Shown here piece after piece: positions 32,598 through 42,257 of a stretch of 64,000 nt of DNA. The stretch spans positions 88,366 to 152,365 of the forward strand of contig JADJMA010000011.1 of the NCBI GenBank assembly GCA_016709845.1, read 5' to 3'. Position 1 is the first letter of the stretch, and every line of letters starts with the position of its first letter. The notes under the pieces were generated by a model. It was not told where the DNA came from. It saw only the letters and a list, made by a program, of their open reading frames with translations, and did not search any database. This stretch comes from Flammeovirgaceae bacterium. GTDB lineage: Bacteria; Bacteroidota; Bacteroidia; Cytophagales; Cyclobacteriaceae. Position numbers and translations under genes: made by a program.

Positions 32598-33899
32598 ATG
32601 AAGACGAAAAAAATTCCACTCTATGCCAAGATTTTGATTGGTATGGCACTCGGTCTTATTTGGGGTCTTTCGAACTCCGCGTTGGGCCTCACCGGCTTCA
32701 CGCATAATTGGATAAAACCTTTCGGCACAATATTCATCAACTCCTTAAAGTTGATTGCTGTTCCACTTATCATCGTATCGCTTGTTGATGGCGTATCCAA
32801 CCTTTCCGATGTTTCAAAACTTTCGCGCATTGGCGGCAAGACTATTGGGCTCTATATGTTTACCACGGTGCTTGCAATTTCTATTGGTCTTGTATTAGTT
32901 AATATTATTGAACCCGGCAAACTTCTTTCTGCCGAACGCAGAGACAGCCTGCACAAAAACTTTGCTTCTGATCTGAAGCAAAGCATCACAGCTGCCCACT
33001 CAACCCATGATGCCGGACCCTTGCAACCCTTGGTCAATATCGTTCCGGATAATTTTTTTAATGCTGCTTCTGATAACACCAACATGTTGCAGATCATTTT
33101 CTTTTCCATATTATTTGGCGTGGCTATGATTCTGGCAAACAAGGAAAAGGTTCAGCCGGTAAAAAGTTTTTTTGATGGAGCCAATGCCGTTATCCTTAGC
33201 ATTGTTGATATAATTATGAGGTACGCACCTATTGGTGTGTTTGCTTTGCTGGCCAGTTTAAGTATTGATCTGGAATTAATGAAGGCCCTTAGTGTGTATA
33301 GCTTAAACGTAGTGTTGGGATTAGCCATCATGATGTTTGCTGTATACCCCACCCTATTAAAATTTTTCACCAAAGTAAAGTATAAGGAATTTATTCGCGG
33401 AATTTTACCTGCACAGATCCTTGCTTTTTCAACAAGCTCGAGTGCAGCCACCTTACCCGTTACCATGGATTGTGCCGAAAAAAATCTGGGCATTTCGGAA
33501 GAAGTATCCAGTTTCGTATTACCGTTGGGCGCAACGATTAATATGGACGGCACCAGTATTCATCAGGGTGTATCAGCTGTTTTTATTGCACAGGCTTTTG
33601 GTATCGATCTTACCTTGGGTCAACAACTCACTATTCTCATGACAGCCGTATTAGCATCCATTGGAGCGGCTGCCGTTCCTGGGGCTGGCATTATTATGTT
33701 AATCATTGTGTTAGAATCCGTTGGCTTAGACCCAGCAGGCCTGGCCCTTATTTTGGCTGTAGACAGGCCCTTGGATATGTTGCGGACCGCTGTAAATATT
33801 ACGGGCGATTCGGCTGTAGCCAGCATTGTTGCAACCAGCGAAAATGAATTAAACATAGCCACAGCAAACGATCCCACCACCAATATAAATAAGGACTGA
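32598..33899 (+). CDS. Dicarboxylate/amino acid:cation symporter (DAACS)
   Basis: Inner-membrane symporter for glutamate, aspartate or C4-dicarboxylates with H+ or Na+. 433 residues, about eight membrane helices and two re-entrant hairpins. HP1 carries the serine-rich AFSTSSSAATLPVTM; helix 7 carries LGATINMDGTSIH; the substrate-binding region has GAAAVPGAGIIML and VDRPLDMLRTAVNITGD. Intact. Followed by a second, divergent DAACS gene, so the pair may differ in substrate. Confidence 0.9.
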   Translation: MKTKKIPLYAKILIGMALGLIWGLSNSALGLTGFTHNWIKPFGTIFINSLKLIAVPLIIVSLVDGVSNLSDVSKLSRIGGKTIGLYMFTTVLAISIGLVLVNIIEPGKLLSAERRDSLHKNFASDLKQSITAAHSTHDAGPLQPLVNIVPDNFFNAASDNTNMLQIIFFSILFGVAMILANKEKVQPVKSFFDGANAVILSIVDIIMRYAPIGVFALLASLSIDLELMKALSVYSLNVVLGLAIMMFAVYPTLLKFFTKVKYKEFIRGILPAQILAFSTSSSAATLPVTMDCAEKNLGISEEVSSFVLPLGATINMDGTSIHQGVSAVFIAQAFGIDLTLGQQLTILMTAVLASIGAAAVPGAGIIMLIIVLESVGLDPAGLALILAVDRPLDMLRTAVNITGDSAVASIVATSENELNIATANDPTTNINKD

Positions 33900-33973
33900 C
33901 CTCTTAATTCTACTGCTTAAAAGTATAACCAAAACTTCTATATTGCTGTCTTTCTAAATAATATTATCAGTCT

Positions 33974-35146
33974 ATGGCAGCGCCTCAACCTCCCGAGAAG
34001 AGCAAACTTACTCTTTACATTATTATTAGTTTGATTGCTGGCGTTGCGCTTGGTTTTGGGTTAAACAAAAGCTATCTCTCAAAAGATAATGAAGCCCTTA
34101 AAAAAACTGATTTATCGATCCAACAAGTACAAGAAGAAATAAAGCAAACCCGTGATAGCCTTGTTATGTTAACCAGTCTTTTACTAGGAATGGTTCTTGT
34201 AAACATCTTCCAGCCTGGCGTCGCTATGGATTTGCCCTTGCCTGAGGTGGGTGAGGCTTCGGGAATAGTCCACACGGGATTATCACTTAAAATATTCTTA
34301 TATCATGTTTTTCCAAACAGTGTTATAGATGCCATGGCGAAAAACGAAATATTACAAATTGTTGTATTCTCTATATTCTTTGGAATTGCCACCGCAGCCA
34401 TTGGCGAGAAGGGTAAAGTTGTAATTACGTTTATGGATGCTTGCGCACACGTAATTCTAAAACTAACCGGATATGTTATGAACTTTGCTCCGTTGGCGGT
34501 TTTTGGTGCGATGACGGCCATCATTGCTCATCAGGGAATAAGCATATTAAAAACATATTCAATCTTCATTAGCGAATTTTATCTTGGATTGTTTTTGCTT
34601 TGGATAATTTTAGCCTTAGCAGGATCTGCCGTTATTGGTAAGCGAATTTTCGGTCTCGTACGGAGAATCAAGGAGCCAATACTTCTTGCTTTCAGTACGA
34701 GCAGCAGTGAAGCTGCCTTTCCAAAAACGATGGAGGAATTGGAACGCTTTGGCTGCAAGGATAAGATTGTAAGTTTTGTACTACCGCTCGGGTATTCCTT
34801 TAATCTTGACGGCAGCATGATGTACATGACTTTTGCATCATTATTTATCGCCCAGTCCTATGGTATGCATTTGCCTATACCTACCCAATTAAGTATGTTA
34901 TTGGTGCTTATGTTAACAAGCAAGGGAATTGCCGGGGTACCGCGCGCCTCCTTAGTAGTCATAGCGGGCACCCTCGCTACTTTTAACATTCCAGAGGCCG
35001 GGCTTGCCTTATTGCTTGGGATAGACCCCTTATTGGATATGGGTAGAAGTGCTACCAACGTAGTAGGAAACAGTGTGGCAACTGCTGTGGTTAGTAAATG
35101 GGAGAATGCATTGGGAGACCCGCTGCCCGAGGGGGCCGAACTTTAA
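33974..35146 (+). CDS. Second DAACS symporter, with in-frame loss of about 45 residues
   Basis: Same family as the preceding gene but 390 residues. It keeps the HP1 motif (LLAFSTSSSEAAFPKTM), helix 7 (LGYSFNLDGSMMYM) and IDPLLDMGRSATNVVGN. Between residues about 62 and 70 (EIKQTRDSLVMLTSLLLGM) the sequence jumps from the helix 1-2 linker straight to helix 3: the usual segment with FLRLIKMIIAPLVFSTLVVGI and RVGGK is absent. The frame is kept. As read, the transporter would lack a core helix and be inactive. The junction is near 34160. Either a genuine deletion or an assembly loss. Confidence 0.85.
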   Translation: MAAPQPPEKSKLTLYIIISLIAGVALGFGLNKSYLSKDNEALKKTDLSIQQVQEEIKQTRDSLVMLTSLLLGMVLVNIFQPGVAMDLPLPEVGEASGIVHTGLSLKIFLYHVFPNSVIDAMAKNEILQIVVFSIFFGIATAAIGEKGKVVITFMDACAHVILKLTGYVMNFAPLAVFGAMTAIIAHQGISILKTYSIFISEFYLGLFLLWIILALAGSAVIGKRIFGLVRRIKEPILLAFSTSSSEAAFPKTMEELERFGCKDKIVSFVLPLGYSFNLDGSMMYMTFASLFIAQSYGMHLPIPTQLSMLLVLMLTSKGIAGVPRASLVVIAGTLATFNIPEAGLALLLGIDPLLDMGRSATNVVGNSVATAVVSKWENALGDPLPEGAEL

Positions 35147-35182
35147 TTTCTTAATTTTGTTAAAGATTCAAAGCCAAATACT

Positions 35183-35758
35183 ATGCTGAAACCTGAACCA
35201 AAAAATATTCATATATACCTGGAGTCAAACCCCAATCCTAATTCATTAAAATTTGTAGTCAATGAGATTCTCGTTCCGGAAGGGATGAGTTTTGATTTTC
35301 CAACACCGGCCGATGCGGAAGAGGCTCCGCTGGCCCAGGAATTATTTATGTATCCCTTTGTGGATCGCGTTTTCTACATGAGCAACTTTGTTACTGTAAC
35401 CAAGAAGGAGGATGTAGAGTGGATGGAAATTCAGGAGACTTTAAAAAATCATATCAAGACGTTTTTGCAATCTGGAAAATTAATTCTGGATATGAAGGCT
35501 CCGGAAGCTCCGGAACAAGAGGAAACAGAAATCGTAAAAAAAATAAAAACTATTCTGGACGAATACATTCGCCCCGCGGTTGAACAGGATGGGGGCGCCA
35601 TTACCTTTCACTCCTACCACAATAAGAAAGTAACCGTAGCCCTGCAGGGATCATGCAGCGGCTGCCCTTCTTCCACCGTAACCTTAAAAGCGGGTATCGA
35701 AAATCTATTTAAGCGAATGATGCCCGAAGAAGTAGAGGAAGTTGATGCGCTAGGCTGA
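35183..35758 (+). CDS. nfu: NifU/Nfu family iron-sulfur cluster scaffold
   Basis: Carrier that receives iron-sulfur clusters and passes them to apo-enzymes in the cytoplasm. 191 residues: an N-terminal Nfu_N domain (about 8-95, ESNPNPNSLKFVVNE is the family start) and a C-terminal NifU domain (about 110-190) with the cluster ligands in CSGCPSS and the phrase RPAVEQDGGAITF. An exact TAATTTTG (35152-35159) could be its -7 box, though no -33 TTG lies at the right distance. Intact. Confidence 0.93.
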   Translation: MLKPEPKNIHIYLESNPNPNSLKFVVNEILVPEGMSFDFPTPADAEEAPLAQELFMYPFVDRVFYMSNFVTVTKKEDVEWMEIQETLKNHIKTFLQSGKLILDMKAPEAPEQEETEIVKKIKTILDEYIRPAVEQDGGAITFHSYHNKKVTVALQGSCSGCPSSTVTLKAGIENLFKRMMPEEVEEVDALG

Positions 35759-35766
35759 TTTAATTA

Positions 35767-36621
35767 ATGAAAATTAGTTTTCTAGTTCTCCTTTCTTTTT
35801 TCTCCATGGTTAGCTTGGCTCAATCCGTTTCGGTAATGAGTTATAACATTCGGCTGGATACAGAAGCCGATGGAATCAATCAATGGAAAAATAGATCCGA
35901 AAAAGTAGTTTCCTTAATCAAGAAATATAATCCTGATTTATTAGGTGTGCAAGAGGCCCTTCATAACCAGATGATGGATTTGCAAAAAGGACTGCCTGAT
36001 TACGCATTTATTGGCGGTGGCCGCGATGATGGAAAAGAAAAAGGGGAGTACTCCGCTATCTTTTATAAGAAGGATAAGTTTGAAGTAATAAAAGAAAAAA
36101 CTTTGTGGCTATCTGAAACCCCCGAAGTACCCGGCAGTAAAAGTTGGGATGCCGCCATCACACGCGTTGTTACGTTTGCTGTGTTAAAGGATAAGGCTAG
36201 TGGAAAATCATTTATCTATGCCAATACACATTTCGATCACATCGGTAAAGAGGCGAGAAAGAATAGCGCAAGTTTGATTAAGATTTACCTGAAGGGATTT
36301 ATAACTGGAGCAACATTCGAAAAAACTGAAAAGGAAATTCCAGTGCTCGTTTCTGGTGACTGCAATTCGGAGCCGACAGACGAGCCCTATCTTACGATGA
36401 TCAATGGAAAAGATATTACCTTGTTTGATGCACGCCCCGCAAAAAATCTAACTGGAACTTTTTGCGGCTTTGAAGTAGGAAAAATGGAATGCCTCACAAT
36501 CGATTATATTTTTTATTCTACACCATGGAAAGCCAGCAACTATAAAGCGATTCAGGATCATGATGGAAAATATTATCCCTCGGATCATTTGCCGGTAATG
36601 GCAACTTTTACGTTGAAATAA
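35767..36621 (+). CDS. Secreted endonuclease/exonuclease/phosphatase-family protein
   Basis: Exported metal-dependent phosphoesterase-like protein, 284 residues. Signal peptide MKISFLVLLSFFSMVSLAQ, then the EEP fold: SYNIRLD (Asn ligand), LLGVQEAL (Glu metal ligand), NTHFDHIGKEAR (His/Asp), VSGDCNSEPTDEPY, and the C-terminal HDGKYYPSDHLPVMA with catalytic Asp-His. Targets in this subfamily range from nucleic acids to sphingolipids and inositol phosphates, so substrate is open. Starts 9 bases after nfu. Intact. Confidence 0.87.
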   Translation: MKISFLVLLSFFSMVSLAQSVSVMSYNIRLDTEADGINQWKNRSEKVVSLIKKYNPDLLGVQEALHNQMMDLQKGLPDYAFIGGGRDDGKEKGEYSAIFYKKDKFEVIKEKTLWLSETPEVPGSKSWDAAITRVVTFAVLKDKASGKSFIYANTHFDHIGKEARKNSASLIKIYLKGFITGATFEKTEKEIPVLVSGDCNSEPTDEPYLTMINGKDITLFDARPAKNLTGTFCGFEVGKMECLTIDYIFYSTPWKASNYKAIQDHDGKYYPSDHLPVMATFTLK

Positions 36622-36659
36622 TATCTCACCCTACCCTCTCTGAAGGAGAAACTCAAAAA

Positions 36660-37537
36660 CTATTTTTTATTGGCTAAGTAAACGCCTCCGAGGATAGACG
36701 CCATCCCAATGAAGTGGCCTACCATTAAATTCTCGCCATCAATCACGCCCCACATGACTGCAACAATTGGCATAATGTACGTGACTGAGCTCGCAAATAA
36801 TGGTGTAGAAATTTTCAAAAGTTTCACAAACATTAGATTGGCAATAGCCGTACTCATCAACGCTAACAAGCTAATAAATCCAAATGCTTGCCAGGCTCTT
36901 GGTTTGCTTACCATGGTCTCAACAAAATTGCTGAACCCAAAAAGATAAATAGCCGCCACGGGCCCAATAAACAAGAGGGAAACACTGGTAATGGTTAGCG
37001 ATCCCAAATCATGAATCTTAAATTTTATCCAATTGAGATTGGCACCATACAAAGCACAGGCAGCAACAATAAGAAGTGCATATATATTGAAGCCAGTAAT
37101 TGATCCGCCTGAGCGCGACAAGGCTAGAAGTATAGTTCCTGTAAAGGAGATGATCATGCCCAGGATAGCATATCCGCGAAAGCGCTGGGTAAAAAACAAG
37201 GCTCCCATGATCATCGTCCAGAGTGGTGAAAGCGTATTAAGAATTCCGGCCAACGAACTATTGAGTCTTGTTTGAGCCCAGGCAAATAAAAGGCCGGAAA
37301 AAAAATTCCCATTAAGCCCGAGACTAACAATTTAAAATGATCGCCCTGTTTTAATTCTCTTAGACGTGGCAATGCCAAAGGCAAAAGAAAAAGGGAAGCT
37401 GCCGTTACGCGAAGTGCTCCGACTACATCGGGTGAAAATACTTTTAACCCTTGCTTAATTAATATGAAGGAAGTACCCCATATCAAGGACAAGGTGATCA
37501 GTAGGAAAACTGCTAAATACTTTTTTTGAGAAAACAT
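36660..37537 (-). CDS. EamA/DMT superfamily transporter (one frameshift)
   Basis: Ten-helix drug/metabolite-type permease in the inner membrane. Pieces at 37211-37537 and 36660-37253 overlap in different frames; the shift sits in the T-run near 37290, after which FAWAQTRLNSSLAGILNTLSP continues. Both EamA repeats are visible: LSLIWGTSFILIKQGL in repeat one and ALYGANLNWIKFKI with ASILGGVYLANKK in repeat two. Total about 292 residues, normal for the family. Transported compound unknown. Confidence 0.87.
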
Positions 37538-37619
37538 CTTGCCTAAGCTTACTCAACAGCAAGCGCGCAAAGAAAGATATTCCTAAAGGATTTTAAATCT
37601 GTTTTCTTGCTAAATCTTT

Positions 37620-38612
37620 TCAGGCTTCCACCAGGTCATTATAAACATCCACAACTTCATCGAGTATGGTGTTTACCTCGACTTGTGTAAGCGCTTCAAC
37701 TAACCGTGTGCGGAAGGGTTTGAAGTCGGGTGTACCTTTGAAGTAGTTGGAGTAATGCCTGCGCATTTCAAAAATGCCAAGCTTATCGCCTTTCCAACGA
37801 ATGGAAAAATCTAAATGCTTGCGTGTAATGTTTACACGCTCCGCCATGTCCGGTGGTAGTAATTCCGTTCCGGTTTTAAAATAATGTTTGATCTCATTAA
37901 AAACCCAGGGCGAACCAATAGCAGAGCGGCCAATCATAATGCCATCAACCCCATAACGGTTTTTATATTCCAATGCCTTTTGTGGACTATCAATATCGCC
38001 ATTACCAAAAATTGGAATGTGCATGCGCGGATTCTCTTTAATTTTTCCAATCAATGTCCAATCCGCTTCACCTTTATACATTTGCACGCGTGTGCGGCCA
38101 TGTATTGTCAGTGCTTGAATGCCAATATCCTGCAAGCGCTCAGCAACCTCCACTACATTTTTAGTAGTGTCATCCCAACCTAATCGGGTCTTTACGGTAA
38201 CAGGCAAGTGAGTTGCTTTAACTATTTCAGCAGTCATCTGCACCATTTTGGGGATGTCTTGCAGCAAAGCAGCACCGGCACCCCGACAAGCAACCGCCTT
38301 AACGGGGCAACCATAATTAATATCAATCAAATCCGGATTGGCCGCTGTAGCAATCTCGGCCGATTGTACCATGTTGCCGATATCGCCACCGAATAACTGA
38401 ATGCCGATAGGTCGTTCGTATTCAAAAATGTCAAGCTTCTGACGGCTCTTCGCAGCATCGCGGATGAGGCCTTCAGATGAAATAAACTCGGTGTACATCA
38501 AATCGGCACCACCCTCTTTGCAAACGGCACGAAAAGGTGGATCACTCACATCCTCCATGGGGGCGAGCAAAAGTGGAAACTCTCCAAGCTGTATTTTGCC
38601 GATTTGTGCCAA
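37620..38612 (-). CDS. dusB: tRNA-dihydrouridine synthase
   Basis: FMN enzyme reducing specific uridines in tRNA. 330 residues. Barrel motifs: LLAPMEDVSDPPFRAV (FMN), YTEFISSEGLI, INYGCPVKAVACRGAGAALL with the catalytic Cys, TVKTRLGWDD, LTIHGRTRVQMYKGEADW, and GIMIGRSAIGSPWVF. C-terminal helical domain with RRHYSNYFKG. The DusB-type call is by overall similarity; the exact uridine position is not provable here. Intact, divergent from the CPBP gene. Confidence 0.9.
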   Translation of the reverse strand: MAQIGKIQLGEFPLLLAPMEDVSDPPFRAVCKEGGADLMYTEFISSEGLIRDAAKSRQKLDIFEYERPIGIQLFGGDIGNMVQSAEIATAANPDLIDINYGCPVKAVACRGAGAALLQDIPKMVQMTAEIVKATHLPVTVKTRLGWDDTTKNVVEVAERLQDIGIQALTIHGRTRVQMYKGEADWTLIGKIKENPRMHIPIFGNGDIDSPQKALEYKNRYGVDGIMIGRSAIGSPWVFNEIKHYFKTGTELLPPDMAERVNITRKHLDFSIRWKGDKLGIFEMRRHYSNYFKGTPDFKPFRTRLVEALTQVEVNTILDEVVDVYNDLVEA

Positions 38613-38672
38613 ATTTGATATTTAAGCTAAAACTCCGTTGTTTGCGGCCACAAAATTAACCCTTTTGTCGAA

Positions 38673-39611
38673 ATGTCTGAACTGACGGGGATTTCCAACC
38701 GACACCCACTAATATCTGTTATCTTCATTTTGTTCACCATGGCCATTGGCTTTATTGTGATCGGACCTTTGTTAGGTTTCCTGATTGCACTGCCCTTTTA
38801 TGACGGAACAATCTTTGAACTGACTGAAAAGATTTCGAACCCAATAAATAATCCTGAAATCCGAATGCCTCTTATGATCATTCAAGGAGGCGCTACCCTA
38901 TTCGGATTAATCCTGATTCCGTTTCTCTATTTACTATCTATTGAAAAAGTAAATCCAATTCAATGGCTTACATCAAAAACAACTTCCTGGTTGATCATTC
39001 TTATTACTGCCGCCATTGTTTTGTCATTTATGGCAACTAACTCAATATTTATAGAGTGGAACGCAACTTTTACATTCCCTGAATTTCTAAAAGATTTTGA
39101 ACACTGGGCCCGCGAGCGGGAAGATCTTGCTGAAAAGCTTACGAAGTTCTTTGTCACCTTTGAAACAAATGGTCAGTTTCTGATTGGTGTTGTAGTAATC
39201 GCTGTACTGCCTGCCATTGGCGAGGAGTTAGTATTTCGCGGCATGCTTCAACCTGAACTCTTTCGCGCCACGGGTAATCATCATGCTGCTGTCTGGATCT
39301 CGGCCATCATATTCAGTGCTTTCCATATGCAGTTTTTCGGTTTTGTACCACGCATGTTGTTAGGTGCCCTGTTTGGATACCTCTATCTTTGGTCGGGCAA
39401 TTTACTTTTGCCTATGGTTGCTCATTTTGTAAATAACGGGTTCTCGGTGCTAATGATGTATCTCTATCAAAAGGGAACCGTTACCGTTGATATGGAATCA
39501 CCAGAAACGGCACCCTGGCCGGTTGTACTAATTTTTACTACCATCTTTGTTGCCTTACTTTACTATTTTAAAAAGTATCATCAATCGGTTAATCAACAAT
39601 CAATAACGTGA
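38673..39611 (+). CDS. CPBP family intramembrane metalloprotease
   Basis: Membrane-embedded CAAX-protease/bacteriocin-processing type enzyme, 312 residues, about eight helices. Catalytic motifs appear in order: GEELVFRG (EExxxR), IIFSAFHMQFFGF (FxxxH) and MVAHFVNNG (HxxxN). Such proteins can serve in peptide maturation, immunity or envelope homeostasis; context gives no choice. Its stop overlaps the start of the next gene (cdsA) by 4 bases, so they are translationally coupled. Intact. Confidence 0.88.
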   Translation: MSELTGISNRHPLISVIFILFTMAIGFIVIGPLLGFLIALPFYDGTIFELTEKISNPINNPEIRMPLMIIQGGATLFGLILIPFLYLLSIEKVNPIQWLTSKTTSWLIILITAAIVLSFMATNSIFIEWNATFTFPEFLKDFEHWAREREDLAEKLTKFFVTFETNGQFLIGVVVIAVLPAIGEELVFRGMLQPELFRATGNHHAAVWISAIIFSAFHMQFFGFVPRMLLGALFGYLYLWSGNLLLPMVAHFVNNGFSVLMMYLYQKGTVTVDMESPETAPWPVVLIFTTIFVALLYYFKKYHQSVNQQSIT

Positions 39612-40093
39612 CGGCACTCAATAAATTCAGCAACCTTACCCAACGATTGATCACCGCTTTATTAGGTGCTGCAGGTATTGTATTTGGAGTTGTCTATAGC
39701 GAATGGACTTACCTGATTGTGTTCTTTATCATCTGTCTTTTTTCACTAATAGAGTTTTACAAGCTCTCGGGGTTAGATGGCATGCTGCCGCAAAAAACGT
39801 TTGGCACGCTGTGTGGTATTGCCATCTTCTGTCTTTCATTTTTTATTGAGCGGGGTGATATCTCCTATCGCTATTACTTTTTAATCTTCCCTACTGTTTC
39901 GTTTGTGTATATGATCAAACTTTATAAAAAGTTTGAGCGCGCCTTTGGCGATCTGGTCGAGTCGTTGCTCAAGCGCAGTATTGAAATTAAAGACTCAGGT
40001 GACAGTTTACCCGGCCACGGTGGGTTTCTCGATCGCTTTGACGGGCTGCTAATCTCTACGCCATTTATTGTGGCGTTTTTAGAGATATTTTAA
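39608..40093 (+). CDS. cdsA: Phosphatidate cytidylyltransferase with large internal in-frame deletion
   Basis: CdsA makes CDP-diacylglycerol, the precursor of all phospholipids. Here only 161 residues are present instead of about 270-290. The N-terminal membrane helices (NLTQRLITALLGAAGIVFG) and the C-terminal signature (KRSIEIKDSGDSLPGHGGFLDRFDG) are both clear, but about 110-120 residues between are missing: the sequence jumps at KKFERAF to GDLVESLLKRS near 39950. The lost part holds the conserved DTGAYFAG and KKSWEG region. Frame is kept. Since cdsA is essential, an assembly loss is more likely than a real deletion. Confidence 0.82.
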   Translation: MTALNKFSNLTQRLITALLGAAGIVFGVVYSEWTYLIVFFIICLFSLIEFYKLSGLDGMLPQKTFGTLCGIAIFCLSFFIERGDISYRYYFLIFPTVSFVYMIKLYKKFERAFGDLVESLLKRSIEIKDSGDSLPGHGGFLDRFDGLLISTPFIVAFLEIF

Positions 40094-40243
40094 GAATACA
40101 ACGCTATCCTAAATTCTTTAAGAAGAGTTTTAAAATATAACAGACATTATTTTGCAAAAGGGTAATTCGGACATACAAAATCCTGCAAAGTGGCTGTTAA
40201 AGGCTTAAATCTATTGATAAGTTTTTCGTACGATTCAACCGTA

Positions 40244-40270
40244 TTGGAATAATGAATTTCCATATCTTTG
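40244..40270 (+). promoter_or_regulatory. Possible promoter of the glutamate dehydrogenase gene
   Basis: TATCTTTG (40263-40270) is an exact -7 box. A TTG at 40244-40246 lies 16 bases before it, shorter than the 19 seen at rplU and batD. It would give a leader of about 75 nt. The remaining bases of 40094-40351 hold no gene I can support. Confidence 0.4.
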
Positions 40271-40351
40271 CAACCGATTTAGCGGCTCAGAAACAACTTT
40301 TTACTTGATTTAGGGCCTTCCATATAAACCGAAAAATTCAACAAACTTAAT

Positions 40352-41580
40352 ATGGCATATATAGAACCTGCTCCGCTTCTTGATAAGGAAAATCCTTTTG
40401 AAGCAATGATGTCGCGTTTTCAAACCGCCTCACAAATTCTTGGATTGGAAGAAGAAATCTACAACGTACTTAAATCACCAGCCAAGCAGGTGATTGTATC
40501 GCTACCAGTAACCATGGATGATGGCAGCATCAAGGTGTTTGAAGGCTATCGGGTTATTCACTCCACTATTCTTGGCCCTTCTAAGGGCGGTATTCGGTTT
40601 GATCCGCATGTAAATCTGGATGAAGTAAAGGCCTTGGCTGCCTGGATGACCTGGAAGTGTGCCGTAGTGGATATTCCCTATGGAGGCGGTAAGGGTGGCG
40701 TAACCTGTAACCCGCGCGAGATGAGTGCTGGGGAGATCGAACGTTTAATGCGCTCCTATACCCAAGCCATGATGGGTGTTTTTGGCCCCGATCAGGATAT
40801 TCCAGCTCCCGACATGGGTACGGGCCCACGAGAAATGGCTTGGCTTATGGATCAATACTCCAGAAATAAAGGAATGACCGTTCCGGCTGTTGTTACGGGA
40901 AAACCCATTGTAATGGGTGGATCTTTAGGAAGGACCGAAGCTACCGGACGAGGTGTTATGGTTTCCGCTTTAGCGGCCATGGAAAAGTTGAAAATCAATC
41001 CTTATAAAGCAACGTGTGCCGTGCAAGGTTTTGGAAACGTAGGCTCCTGGGCTGCCCGGTTACTTGCCGAGCGAGGCTTAAAAGTAGTGGCGGTGAGCGA
41101 TATCTCTGGCGCTTACTATAATGAAAATGGAATTAATATCGATGCTGCCATTGCTTACCGCGATAAGAACAAAGGCTCCCTGGATGGATATGCCGAAGTT
41201 CAAAAAATAAATGGTGCTGATTTGCTAACCCTGCCCGTAGATGTACTTGTGCCTGCCGCCACCGAAGATGTGATTACCAGCAGCAACGCAGGAAAATTCA
41301 AGCGAAGTTGATTGTAGAAGGCGCCAACGGGCCTACCTCATCAAAAGCGGATAGCATTATTTATGAAAAAGGTATAAGCGTTGTGCCCGACATCCTCGCT
41401 AATGCCGGTGGAGTGACTGTTTCCTATTTTGAGTGGGTGCAAAACCGTTTAGGATATAAATGGACGGCCGAGCGTGTGAATCGCAGAAGTGATCGGATTA
41501 TGAAAGATGCTTTTAACAATGTTCATAAAACTTCTCTTCAATACAATGTATCGCTACGTATAGCAGCCTACATGGTGGCC
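40352..41580 (+). CDS. gdhA: Glutamate dehydrogenase (one frameshift, C-terminal tail missing)
   Basis: Interconverts glutamate and 2-oxoglutarate with NAD(P). About 410 residues visible. Substrate-binding domain: GYRVIHSTILGPSKGGIRF, CAVVDIPYGGGKGGV with the catalytic Lys, PAPDMGTGPREMAW; Rossmann domain: VQGFGNVGSWAA; C-terminal ANAGGVTVSYFEWVQN. The shift near 41296 is a lost A (GGAAAAATTCAAG expected). At 41580 the protein stops matching the family after RIAAYMVA: the last about 14 residues are absent and psd sequence follows at once. Leu/Phe/Val specificity is not excluded, but the GDH call fits better. Confidence 0.87.
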
Positions 41581-42104
41581 ACTTTTATCTTATCATCCTT
41601 CAGTTTTTCCGCATTCCCATTTTTCAGATCGAGAAAAACGAAAATCAAGTTTTGGCTCCAGCCGATGGAAAAGTAGTTGTGATTGAAGAAACCGATGAAC
41701 CTGAGTATTTGAAGTCGCGCAGAAAACAAATATCCATTTTCATGTCGCCCATCAATGTGCATGTAAACCGGATGCCGGTATCGGGCACAATCTCCTACGC
41801 AAAATATCATCCGGGCAAATACCTGGTAGCCTGGCACCCTAAATCAAGTACCGAAAACGAGCGCACCACACTTGTTGCAAAAATGAATAATGGTACAGAA
41901 ATTTTATTCAGGCAAATTGCCGGTGCTTTAGCACGAAGAATTAAATGGTATGTAAAAGAGGGTCAGCCGTTGCAACAGGGCGATGAATTCGGGTTTATTA
42001 AATTCGGTTCGCGAGTAGATATATTTTTACCAGTAACAGCCAAGGTATCTGTACAGGTTGGGGACATCACCAAGGGTGGCAAAACGGTTATTGCCGAATT
42101 CTAA
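41581..42104 (+). CDS. psd: Phosphatidylserine decarboxylase family protein, 5' truncated
   Basis: Makes phosphatidylethanolamine from phosphatidylserine. About 174 residues are readable in one frame: FYLIILQFFRIP at the end of the usual N-terminal membrane region, then QVLAPADGKVVVIEE, ISIFMSPINVHVNRMPVSG, KNG-type RIKWYVKEG and GFIKFGSRVDIFLP. The pyruvoyl-forming motif is FGSR, within KFGSRVD. The first about 45-50 residues and any start codon are missing, since the sequence joins directly to glutamate dehydrogenase at 41580/41581. The proenzyme would not be made from this sequence as read. Confidence 0.85.
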
Positions 42105-42257
42105 TCATGTAATTCATATAAATAACTTGCCTTTCATCAACAATATGATCTATAAACGCGGTTTCAGGATCGTAAATTCTTATCTTTCAAAAATGAACCT
42201 TGCAAAAGGTGCGATAAACCATGCAATCAAAGAACTATTGAATCCTAATCTTTATCT

